Origin: Paenibacillus sp. FSL H8-0537
GTDB taxonomy: Bacteria; Bacillota; Bacilli; Paenibacillales; Paenibacillaceae
Reading direction: 5' to 3'
NCBI RefSeq assembly: GCF_038051995.1
Contig: NZ_CP150290.1
Coordinates: forward strand, 3,896,001 to 3,960,000
DNA length: 64,000 bases
Position 1 is the stretch's first letter, and the number at the start of each line of letters is the position of its first letter. Positions 24,757 to 32,906 of the stretch are shown here, piece by piece. The notes beneath the pieces are model-generated. The model was not told where the DNA came from. It worked only from the letters and a program-made list of their open reading frames with translations, and did no database searches. Both the position numbers and the translations under genes were made by a program.

Positions 24757-26013
24757 TTATTGCTGAGGGACGTTGTTGATATAGACCGTTCCGCTCGTGC
24801 CGTTTTTGCCATTTGCCCCTGGTGATCCCGCTGTACCGCCGCCGCCGTTCGGATTACCTTGTCCACCGTTGCCGCCATTGCCTGCCGCTCCGCCTTGCCC
24901 GCCTTGCCCTTTCGTCGGAACGCCAAGGGAGATAGAGCCATTAGGACCTAGCGATTGATACGTACAGTAAATATTTTGGCCATTGCCCGAATCACCGCCG
25001 TTGCCGCCGTTAGCACCGTTGCCGCCTTGACCTCCTTTACCTTGCGCGCCAGCTGAGCAATGGGAGGTCGAGCTGCCGCCATTACCGCCTACACCGCCAG
25101 CGCCGGCATTGCCGCCTACGCCGCCAGCACCGCCATTACCACCGCATGACATGAGCACGATCGGCCCTTGCACAACAGTTAGAGTAGCTTTAACGACTTG
25201 AGAGTCAGAGCCGCGAGAGCCGTTGCCGCCTTGCGTTCCCGGATTACCCGTTCCACCTGTGCCGCCTTGTCCTGCTTGTATGTCACAGGAATTTTTACCG
25301 TCAGAGCCTGCACTGCCCTGACTACCAGGATTTCCGTTGCCAGCGTTGCCGCCTACAGCCCCGCTTTGTCCGTCAGCTCCGATGCTTACAAAGTTGTTGG
25401 TCGGCGGCGAATCCGCAAGCATGGCTCCGCCCTCTTCCTGAATAAGCGTATCGACAAGCAAAGTGGCATTCGCTTGGTTAATAATTTGCCCGCCCGGTTG
25501 AATCGTAATGGTATTAAAGCTATAGGTAATCGGATTGTCGCCATCGCCAGCCAGAATAAGTGGGTTTCCTGGTGTGACCACAACATCTTGCCCTGCGCAG
25601 ACAGCAAGCTGTGCCGGGAAGAAATGCTTTTGCAGCACCTCTTTATAAGATTGGACATTGTTTGAGTTGCCGTAGATATAAGTCTGATAGGCATTGCAGA
25701 CGGCTGATTTTTCGAGTACAGACAGCTCCGAGTAAGTCTTATGGTTGTTGCTTGCATCCCATTCAGCGAGTGCTTCATGATGCTCTTGAAGCAGATTGCT
25801 CGCATAATGCTCGTCGGAGTTCCCACCAAATGACTTGAAATCATCAATCGATTCAATCGTTACATATAAAGGCTTAATCGCGGTGTCATGGTTTGGATTA
25901 GCCGAGATGTACGTGCCGCCTCCGCTCGTTGTAAGCGTTCCTTTTTGAATAATCTCATCGGTCAAACTAAATTTCGCCATAAATTGATTGCGGATATCTT
26001 GTGCAGTCAGCAT
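24757..26013 (-). CDS. two-domain protein: conserved N-terminus plus glycine-rich repeats (418 aa)
   Basis: Residues about 1-195 are homologous to the whole upstream 186-residue protein: KGTLTTSGGGTYISANP, NVQSYKEVLQKHFFPAQL, GQDVVVTPGNPLIL and TITIQPGGQIINQANATLL have counterparts there. Residues about 200-418 are glycine-rich (GGNAGNGNPGSQGSAGSDG, GGAGGVGGNAGAGGVGG) with beta-rich interruptions (VVKATLTVVQGPIVLMSCGG), as in the 239-residue neighbour. The protein thus combines the two types of its neighbours. AGGAGG precedes the ATG. No signal peptide; function unknown. Cysteines occur at similar places in both glycine-rich proteins. Confidence 0.75.
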   Translation of the reverse strand: MLTAQDIRNQFMAKFSLTDEIIQKGTLTTSGGGTYISANPNHDTAIKPLYVTIESIDDFKSFGGNSDEHYASNLLQEHHEALAEWDASNNHKTYSELSVLEKSAVCNAYQTYIYGNSNNVQSYKEVLQKHFFPAQLAVCAGQDVVVTPGNPLILAGDGDNPITYSFNTITIQPGGQIINQANATLLVDTLIQEEGGAMLADSPPTNNFVSIGADGQSGAVGGNAGNGNPGSQGSAGSDGKNSCDIQAGQGGTGGTGNPGTQGGNGSRGSDSQVVKATLTVVQGPIVLMSCGGNGGAGGVGGNAGAGGVGGNGGSSTSHCSAGAQGKGGQGGNGANGGNGGDSGNGQNIYCTYQSLGPNGSISLGVPTKGQGGQGGAAGNGGNGGQGNPNGGGGTAGSPGANGKNGTSGTVYINNVPQQ

Positions 26014-26048
26014 TGTATAGTTCCTCCTAGGTTATCGGGGGGTGCCCG

Positions 26049-26609
26049 TTAGTTTTTAATGAACGTATTGCAGGTGAGAATAACCGGTGCTTCGCAAATG
26101 ATTTGACCGCCTTGCTCAAGCGTCAGCGTATCGCATGTGACCGACACTGGATCATGTCCTTGAGGGGAAATAATAAGCGGGCTGCCAGCGGAGACGACAA
26201 TATTCTGAGCAGTGAACGCGCTTAGATTCATTGGAAAGTACCGTGCATTTAAAATTTCGCTGTAGCTCTGCACCTCGTTTTGCCGGCCAGCCAGGCAGGC
26301 GCGAAGCGCGTCATAAAGCTGCCGCTCATCCAGCTCGGTAAGATCCTGGGTCTTCAAGCCGGATTTGCTTGCTGGCCACGGCTCAGGAATGTCAAGCTCA
26401 CTGCTGCTTGAATCGTTGGTTCCGATTATCGACTGCAGCTGCTCTAAACTTTTAACCGTCATATTCTTGGCTGCCAGTGCGGATTCAAATTCCGGCCGAG
26501 TTGATAGATAGGTTGGCCCTGTCTTATCCCCTGTTGTAAGTGTGCCTTTGCTTGCATCCGCTTCGGACAAACCGAGAAGCTGCAGCGTTTGGCTGAATAA
26601 ATCGCCCAT
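26049..26609 (-). CDS. hypothetical protein, homologue of the N-terminal domain of its neighbour
   Basis: A 186-residue protein starting MGDLFSQTLQLLGLSEADAS. The ATG at 26609 has GGGAGG upstream; the longer frame to 26702 adds 31 residues with no site. Shared blocks with the 418-residue protein: KGTLTTGDKTGPTYLSTRP, NEVQSYSEILNARYFPMNL, AQNIVVSAGSPLII and TLTLEQGGQIICEAPVIL. The last part (GGQII-x-A-x6-T-x-I) looks like one turn of a beta-solenoid. No family recognised and no signal peptide. It probably arose from, or gave rise to, the larger gene by duplication. Confidence 0.7.
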   Translation of the reverse strand: MGDLFSQTLQLLGLSEADASKGTLTTGDKTGPTYLSTRPEFESALAAKNMTVKSLEQLQSIIGTNDSSSSELDIPEPWPASKSGLKTQDLTELDERQLYDALRACLAGRQNEVQSYSEILNARYFPMNLSAFTAQNIVVSAGSPLIISPQGHDPVSVTCDTLTLEQGGQIICEAPVILTCNTFIKN

Positions 26610-26749
26610 GTTCGTTCCTCCCTTTCCTCGCCTGTTAGGATTGCAGTTCCAGCGCCATACAGCTACAGAATGTAGGTTTGTATGACGCTTAAGCTGCATC
26701 ACATACTCTTGTATTCCTTCATGGCTGCTATTGATTCGAAGGCTGCTCC

Positions 26750-29700
26750 TTAAGCCACTGGAATGGAATAGACCTCCAGATTCGCGCCGCTGCGGATGAC
26801 CTCATATGTCTGTGTCGAATCGGATACCTTCCAGTAGCCGCTTGAATTTATAGTTTGGATTGTAGTCGGGTTCGCCAGCGTAATACCGTTAGCTGAGAAA
26901 GCAGCCTGAACCGCCGCAACATTGGCATTATCGAAGTTCGGCTGGTCGCTGAGCGGCAAATCGAACAGCGGTGGAGTCGGAATCCAATGACTGATCGATG
27001 GTTCCGTCATGTTGTTCGGGCCTATAATGGGCTCGTAGTTCAGCGTATAGACATTGCGCCATACGTCAACGACAAGCTTCGCTGCGCTGATAAACTGCGG
27101 ACTCGTCGGCTGTAATTTCGAATCCGGTGTACGGACAAGGAACGTGCCGTCCGGGTTATAGATGTCCAAAAAGTAATCGCTTGGCTCCTTGCCTCCAGCT
27201 ACATAAGAAAGCACGTAGAGATAGCCTTTCGCTTCGACCGCTACGTCCAAATACGTGATGTCAGTGCGGTTTTCAGGATTATAAAGCAGCATGAAGGACA
27301 AATAGCGACTGACATTAAGAGTCTGGCTGCTCGCCGCATCGGTGGAGATGTAATACGATTGCGCGCCGTTCCAATCCTCTACCACCCAAACGCTGCCCTT
27401 CGCGCGGACATCAATGGTTACATTGTTCAGTACATCAAATACGTTGAGAACTAGATCGTTTTTCTTAATGCTGTAGTCTGCATTCTTGTTCGGGTCAGTA
27501 ATGGTCCATGCCTCACCCGGCGTGATCACGGTAATGTATGTGCTGACTGCATGATTGCCCATTTGATCGCTTTCGTAGGTCAGATTTACGCCTTGAGCAG
27601 CAAAGGCATTAATGATGCTGTCTGTAAGCTGATCTTGATCCAGATTCTCTGCTAGCGATTCAGCTAGATCGAAAATATGTGTCAGGCCATTATTCTGGAA
27701 TTGAAGCTGCAGCGCAGCCGAGAATACGCCTTTATCCAGGTCTGATGCATAGTCCGCAGCTTCAAGCGTGAACAGCTTATCACCAAGGAAGCTGGAAACC
27801 GGATTGCCTTTCGTATCGAAGGATTGAATTCGCTTATTAAGCGTTTCAAGAATCAGTACGCGGCCGTCTGGCGTTACGGAAATCGATTTCGGCCCTTGCA
27901 GCAGCCCTTGGCGAACCCCAAGCCCGGATACCATCTGAGCGTCAGGCGCATGCGCATCGTCGCTCGGCGCGTCTGGAATTTGAAGAATTTCCATCTTGCT
28001 GTCTTTCCAGCTGACGGCAATAACCGCTCCATCCGGATGAACGACCATCGCGTCGATATTAGAGAGGTTAAATCGTCCCCAGCTCTTCAAATTCGGGTCA
28101 TTCAAACCAAATCCGCTTTGGCCGTCCATCAAGTTAACCTGGCGCAAATTCATTTGGCTGTTCCGGGTATCGAGAATGAAGTTGTTCAGGCTAACAGTCT
28201 CCTGTCCGCTACCATCTGGCTGAAGGCCGAATTGGTCATAGGCGATATAAGGCTGCACCGTAAGTTGAACCTCGGACGACTTGTAGCGTGACTGTGGATC
28301 AGCCAGCACAGAGACGTTCTGAGCCATATAACTCTGACCCGAGGCGCTCCATACATAGCCAATCTGGTAAGCTTGGTCATTCAGCGTAATATCGACCGGT
28401 TTGCAAATATAATGGCCACCGCTGCTGCAGTCCAGACTAGATATTGTGGCCGTCGGCAGATCACCGGCATGCCACACATGCTTACCCGAGTTTTGGTCGT
28501 ATACGATTTTCTCTTTGTAGTTGTACTGTGTATCCTGAGTAAGCGGCACCAAAATTTCGGTGATATCCGCACTCAGAGAAAGGGAAGAGGAGCCGCTGCT
28601 CGGGAAAGCATCCATCCATTCACTCTGGTATTTGCCACAGAGCCAGCCGTTGGCCGAATAGATACCGGCTGTGATCTGGATGCTCCCGCCGACAGGCATA
28701 TCCGCATAGGTCAGTTGCAGCGGCGTGTTCGATGTTGTAGCCGGCATCTTGCCGCTCAGCACGAAGTTCGTGCCCCCTTTGTACTGCACGGTAACCTGAT
28801 AATGGTCAGATACAGCTGGCCATACCGCTGTTTCCGGATGCCCCGCCTCTCCATGGGCTGGATCTGGCTGCAGCTTGAAATTCAGATCCATCGTACGACA
28901 GATGTCAATGGACAGCGTAGCTGGCGAGGACAGAACTTCTCCAGTCGTAACCATCATTTCCGCAAAGTCGATCGCCATGTTGGCTGCCCGCAGCGCCCAG
29001 CCGACAAACGGCACCTCGTCCTCCAGCTCTGCGACCGTGATCTGGCCTGTGATATAAAGCGCCAGCTTCTCCAGCCCTTTAGCAAGCAGGATTCCAGCCA
29101 TAGCGTCCGCGAAGCTAATTAGTACAGACTTGACATTGGTTAAGGCTGCAGCCGTTGTAACGCCACCGCCGACAATCGGAAACGCAACCGCAAGGGCGGC
29201 CACAATATTTTCGGTTTCAGACACGAAGTCCTTGAACCACTTGGTGCTCGTAATGGCTGCACCAGCGATTAGGAATATCGAAGGAATACCGTATTGAAAA
29301 ATACCTGTAAGAATCGCGCCTGATGGATCGACATCTCCATCCCATTTTGAGGTGCCGAGACCCCCAAAGAGCAGCTTTAGCTGCGTAGCATCCTCTGGAA
29401 AAACGAACGAAAGCGTCGTCGGATCCGTTGGCATCGGAATACCAAGAATCGTATTGACGGCAGATACGCTAGAGATAAATTTCTTCTTGTCCGTCTCAAA
29501 CCAGCCGGAAATCACGGATGGCAATTGATCTACCCAGCCTGAAGGGTTGGCGATCGCATCCCCGTTCTCATTGAAAAATTCCGCATAGGCAGTCAAGGTG
29601 CGCAAATACGTATTTTTCACTTGTATGGAAAAATTGCCTTTGTCACTAAAGGAAATCGTATCGGAATAAACGCTAAGGCCGTGGTGAGGAGTCTCCTCTT

Positions 29701-30661
29701 TCACTGTCCATTTGAACGACGGATCCCCAACAGCCTTGAGCGTTGCACGGGATGCTGAGAACGATTTTTGCAGCGAGCTCGTTGTGGAGCCTCCATCCTG
29801 CTGATAGGCAGTCTTGCCCTGATTGACCGACCAGGTCTGATTTTGCAGCGAATTATCGTTGCTGGCACTTTGCATGGCGCCCGTCATTGGTGAGGTTGCG
29901 TTTTGGACAGTTAAATCTGACCAGCTATATATGAGAATCGCATCCCCGGCTTTATGGGTACCCATGTCATAGCCGTACGTAAGGGGAGTGCCGTTTTGAT
30001 CGACTGAATTTGTAATTTTAGCCCAGCCGCCTGTTGAGGATGCAGGACCCTGTTTGCTTAGAATTGTTGCTAGATTGTACACTTGGTTATATTGGGTAGG
30101 ATTAATATTTTGAGGTGGTGCGATGTGATCGTTCAAAACGATATTCGCTGTATAAGGTTTATTGGAGGAGAGCTCCGGGTAGTGGAACAAAATTGACGTT
30201 GCAATATCCCATGGACTTAACAGATCCTCTGTATCAAGGTTGACCTGAAGGGCATCAGAAGTGTTAAGCTGGACGACACCAAGACTTGTCAGCTTGGGAT
30301 GCAAATGCAGCGGGTTAGCGGCAAGCTTGCCCTTCAAGTGATTGACTCGGTGTACTTTCGGAATGTGAAAGGATACATGATGCAGCTTGGGGAGGTATAC
30401 ATTCGGATCGTCATCAGGAGAGGTTACGCGGATGCGGGTTAAACGATCACTTTGGAACACAGACTCGGATATTTCAACAAAATGCGTGAATTTCTGTCTA
30501 TGCTGTTCAGGTATTAGTGCAAGCGCACTATTGGTCCTAGTCGAATCGAGCAGCGTTTGCGGTGTATGATTGTTCAGCGCATACTTTTTCTGCCCGATAT
30601 GCAAGGTGAGCGGTACCTCCATTGAATTAGATACGAGCTCAAAGTGCAGGGTTTTGTTCAT
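26750..30661 (-). CDS. very large propeller-like protein, first gene of the PKS operon (1303 aa)
   Basis: The ATG at 30661 follows GAGGAGA; the open frame continues 16 codons further without a site. The N-terminal 120 residues are beta-rich (TLHFELVSNSMEVPLTLHIG; LPKLHHVSFHIPKVHRVN). The middle contains hydrophobic helices (IFQYGIPSIFLIAGAAI; VAALAVAFPIVGGGVTTAAA) that could insert in or bind a membrane. The C-terminal third has NHL-like blades (GPKSISVTPDGRVLILETLN, then KRIQSFDTKGN) interrupted by one copy of the 60-70 residue module also found in the pentapeptide protein, with a second copy at the extreme C-terminus (NPTTIQTINSSGYWKVSD). It is a paralogue of the 847-residue protein. No signal peptide. 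Function unknown. Confidence 0.75.
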   Translation of the reverse strand: MNKTLHFELVSNSMEVPLTLHIGQKKYALNNHTPQTLLDSTRTNSALALIPEQHRQKFTHFVEISESVFQSDRLTRIRVTSPDDDPNVYLPKLHHVSFHIPKVHRVNHLKGKLAANPLHLHPKLTSLGVVQLNTSDALQVNLDTEDLLSPWDIATSILFHYPELSSNKPYTANIVLNDHIAPPQNINPTQYNQVYNLATILSKQGPASSTGGWAKITNSVDQNGTPLTYGYDMGTHKAGDAILIYSWSDLTVQNATSPMTGAMQSASNDNSLQNQTWSVNQGKTAYQQDGGSTTSSLQKSFSASRATLKAVGDPSFKWTVKEETPHHGLSVYSDTISFSDKGNFSIQVKNTYLRTLTAYAEFFNENGDAIANPSGWVDQLPSVISGWFETDKKKFISSVSAVNTILGIPMPTDPTTLSFVFPEDATQLKLLFGGLGTSKWDGDVDPSGAILTGIFQYGIPSIFLIAGAAITSTKWFKDFVSETENIVAALAVAFPIVGGGVTTAAALTNVKSVLISFADAMAGILLAKGLEKLALYITGQITVAELEDEVPFVGWALRAANMAIDFAEMMVTTGEVLSSPATLSIDICRTMDLNFKLQPDPAHGEAGHPETAVWPAVSDHYQVTVQYKGGTNFVLSGKMPATTSNTPLQLTYADMPVGGSIQITAGIYSANGWLCGKYQSEWMDAFPSSGSSSLSLSADITEILVPLTQDTQYNYKEKIVYDQNSGKHVWHAGDLPTATISSLDCSSGGHYICKPVDITLNDQAYQIGYVWSASGQSYMAQNVSVLADPQSRYKSSEVQLTVQPYIAYDQFGLQPDGSGQETVSLNNFILDTRNSQMNLRQVNLMDGQSGFGLNDPNLKSWGRFNLSNIDAMVVHPDGAVIAVSWKDSKMEILQIPDAPSDDAHAPDAQMVSGLGVRQGLLQGPKSISVTPDGRVLILETLNKRIQSFDTKGNPVSSFLGDKLFTLEAADYASDLDKGVFSAALQLQFQNNGLTHIFDLAESLAENLDQDQLTDSIINAFAAQGVNLTYESDQMGNHAVSTYITVITPGEAWTITDPNKNADYSIKKNDLVLNVFDVLNNVTIDVRAKGSVWVVEDWNGAQSYYISTDAASSQTLNVSRYLSFMLLYNPENRTDITYLDVAVEAKGYLYVLSYVAGGKEPSDYFLDIYNPDGTFLVRTPDSKLQPTSPQFISAAKLVVDVWRNVYTLNYEPIIGPNNMTEPSISHWIPTPPLFDLPLSDQPNFDNANVAAVQAAFSANGITLANPTTIQTINSSGYWKVSDSTQTYEVIRSGANLEVYSIPVA

Positions 30662-30829
30662 GGCTTCAGTCTCCTCTGAAAAATTAGTTATTTTCAAAAA
30701 AACGAGCATTTCTAATCTGACTGCGCCATGTTGTTATGAAATTGAGGTGCGAATACGGACATCCCCCTTCTTCGTGGAAGAGTGTTTCAGGTACTAGAAA
30801 TGAGAGTCTCTTATCTATTCGCAAGGGAT

Positions 30830-30858
30830 ATTATATCAAATCATATCGAATTTTGGAA
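30830..30858 (-). promoter_or_regulatory. possible promoter of the seven-gene PKS operon
   Basis: On the minus strand a perfect TATAAT (30835-30830) has TTCCAA 17 bases upstream, a poor -35. The first ATG is about 170 bases downstream, so the transcript would have a long leader. A weak -35 beside a perfect -10 suggests activator dependence or another sigma factor. Surrounding DNA is very AT-rich, so chance matches are possible. Confidence 0.35.
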
Positions 30859-30939
30859 TAAAATATAAAAATAGATTTGTAAATTTTTCTCTATCATTCA
30901 ATCTTTACTATAGTTCAACCTATACTCACAATGGCGCAC

Positions 30940-30981
30940 AAAAAAAGACAGCCCTTGATGCTTTCCGGTCAAGAAGGGTTT
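30940..30981 (-). terminator. terminator after the serine hydrolase gene
   Basis: On the minus strand AACCCTTCTTGA pairs with TCAAGGGCT (2-base bulge) and is followed by CTTTTTTTG. It lies 7 bases beyond the stop at 30988 and also separates this gene from the PKS operon. Confidence 0.7.
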
Positions 30982-30987
30982 ATATGT

Positions 30988-32043
30988 TTACATGGCTTGT
31001 AATACTCGAAGCATCAGCCTATAGGACAAGCTCGGATTGGAAATCTGATTGACCGTGCCTGACAAATACAAATCCCTCTCTGGACAATAATACGCAAAAG
31101 CCCCCGATAAACCGGAATGTCCGATTAACTCTGGCATTGATCGCAGCGGTGAGAAAAACCTAGGAAGCTTAAATTTCGCGATTCCAATGCCGTACTGTAA
31201 CGGAAAAAAGATTTTATTCCAAACATATAGCTCACTCAAACATGGTTTAGGAAATAATTCACCTTCAAAAAAAGCCCTCAGAAACCGCATCAGCTCATCT
31301 GCAGTAGAGACAATTCCCCCATCTGGGCCGAAGGATGCCATGGCCTCTGGTATATGCAAGGAGGATTTTTTATAGTAAAGTGGCTTGGGAGTTTGATCAT
31401 GGTTGTTTCTATAGAGGTAGGTTTTAGATAAAGCTAAGGGCTCATAAATGAACGACTTGAAAACATCTTCTAAATGGTTATTCATTACGTTCTCGATAAT
31501 TTTGCCAAGCAATTGATAGTTGGTATCGGAATATAATGCCTTGCCTTTCTTACCAGGCGGGAAGTGTGGCTTCATTTGCTTTACGTCCTCCATCACCGTT
31601 TCGAATGACCATGCATGATCATGTCCAGCAAGGAGCTCAGCCTTTAGACTCTTACGGCCTTGTCTTTCCTGCCCAAAGTAATCGGGCAGCCCCGAAGTAT
31701 GGGCCATTAATTGTCCAATCGTAATGTCGTAAGAATATTCGGTTCCTTGGTAGTGATGGATTCCCGCAAGAAGCTCCAAGTCTAGGTAACAGCTTATTTT
31801 GTCCGTCAGCTGGATTTTCCCCAGTTCTCTCAGCTTTAATATGGCTGCCGTTACATAAAGCTTAGTTGTGCTCGCGATAAAAAACGGATTGCCTGGACTC
31901 ATATCGCCAGCCGCTCCTGTCCATATCAACTGTTTATTTCCTGATTCTATTCTAAGAACCGTCCCAAATATGTTTTTATTATCTACAGAAGAGACAAGAA
32001 TGTCCTCAAGCTGCTTGTACAATTGTATTTTTATTGAAACCAT
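30988..32043 (-). CDS. serine hydrolase, class C beta-lactamase/penicillin-binding family
   Basis: A 351-residue protein with the SxxK motif (ASTTK, Ser58-Lys61), a YSDTNY string at the YxN-motif position, and HSGLSGAF at the third-motif position. The body (TIGQLMAHTSGLPDYF; MASFGPDGGIVSTADELMRF) is typical of the beta-lactamase-related serine hydrolase family, whose members hydrolyse small esters, peptides or amides. No signal peptide, so it is not a classical secreted resistance beta-lactamase. The ATG lies close behind AGGGGAGGGAG. It is flanked by terminators on both sides, so it is monocistronic. Confidence 0.85.
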   Translation of the reverse strand: MVSIKIQLYKQLEDILVSSVDNKNIFGTVLRIESGNKQLIWTGAAGDMSPGNPFFIASTTKLYVTAAILKLRELGKIQLTDKISCYLDLELLAGIHHYQGTEYSYDITIGQLMAHTSGLPDYFGQERQGRKSLKAELLAGHDHAWSFETVMEDVKQMKPHFPPGKKGKALYSDTNYQLLGKIIENVMNNHLEDVFKSFIYEPLALSKTYLYRNNHDQTPKPLYYKKSSLHIPEAMASFGPDGGIVSTADELMRFLRAFFEGELFPKPCLSELYVWNKIFFPLQYGIGIAKFKLPRFFSPLRSMPELIGHSGLSGAFAYYCPERDLYLSGTVNQISNPSLSYRLMLRVLQAM

Positions 32044-32102
32044 CTCCCTCCCCTGCTAATTTACATCATGTACGGATTAAGCTTATGTTATAAATAGAAG
32101 TA

Positions 32103-32157
32103 AAATACCCGCATGCCCTGTTTTACATTCCTCCAAACAGTAGCAGGCGGGTATTTG
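32103..32157 (-). terminator. terminator-like hairpin, near-copy of the one at 11550
   Basis: AAATACCCGCATGC pairs with GCAGGCGGGTATTT with one mismatch. The stem and the following CCTGTTT match the hairpin at 11550-11605. On the minus strand the stem is followed by TATTTTA, so it probably terminated the gene now represented by the broken GH5 locus. Confidence 0.6.
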
Positions 32158-32246
32158 TTCACTCGATACATTTAATACTTTTGGCAGTAATATCATCCGG
32201 AAGTCACCCTGAAAGAGATGCTGCGGCATTAAATTCCTGCGCCCTC

Positions 32247-32738
32247 CTATAGTTCAACGTCAAGCTCAGAGACAATTTTTTTGTAAACCCGACCATCATT
32301 TTTTCCATGAAACGAGTTCCATACCTGGGCAAAAAATGGCTCCCGCTTCGCACGCTCTTTGTAATTCCAGCTTTCTCGTTCACACACCGGGCAGAAATGT
32401 CCGCCCTCCAGCACAAGCTTGGGACTGGCGGTAAAGGTATGGCCAAATGCACGATCCAAATACTCGATACAACCTACGAAAGGCTCAACGTCGCCGAAAA
32501 TAAAATAAGGAAGCGGGATTCGAACCGTGTTTAACCCTTTATTGGCAATATAAGCAAAATCGCGTTCCGTGATAAACGTCTTCCGATGTTAGGAATATCT
32601 GGCGACCTTCATATCATGGGGCAGCGTTCTACATAGCCATGTTTCGTCTTCATACTCCGTTCCTTCGAACATTGCCGGGTTCATCCATTTCTCGAGCACA
32701 AGCCAATTCCCCAAATTAACGCCTTTCACTTTCTTCAT
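32247..32738 (-). pseudogene. broken GH5 glucanase-like gene joined to an unrelated tail
   Basis: The gene starts MKKVKGVNLGNWLVLEKWMN at 32738, the N-terminus of GH5 exo-glucanase-like proteins. A stop follows near 32589, where a deletion and frameshift occurred. The next frame continues with TFITERDFAYIANKGLNTVR and IPLPYFIFGDVEPFVGCIEY, again GH5. Near 32440 the reading changes to an unrelated segment (HTFTASPKLVLEGGHFCPVC, then a lysine-rich end) that I do not recognise. Both catalytic glutamates are missing. It belongs with the decayed carbohydrate genes to its right. Confidence 0.7.
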
Positions 32739-32906
32739 GAACGGCTTTCGAATGATTGATTGATTGAAGCCTATTGGAGCATATTCTACAAAGAAAATAG
32801 CAAGCGGCGTTATCCTTATGACGACGTTTCCTATATCACTTTCCGACTTCATTCCGGAAAATGAAAAAGCCGCCTCGTCTGTAGAAGTTACAGGGAGGCA
32901 GCTCGA

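Noticed and set aside
24240..25330. Short tandem-like DNA repeats that might look like a CRISPR array
   Set aside because: Repeat units are 9-12 bases, irregular and coding for GGN; there are no regular spacers and no cas genes.
30988..32043. Antibiotic-resistance beta-lactamase
   Set aside because: The SxxK family is right but there is no signal peptide, and the residues around the motifs fit general serine hydrolases better.
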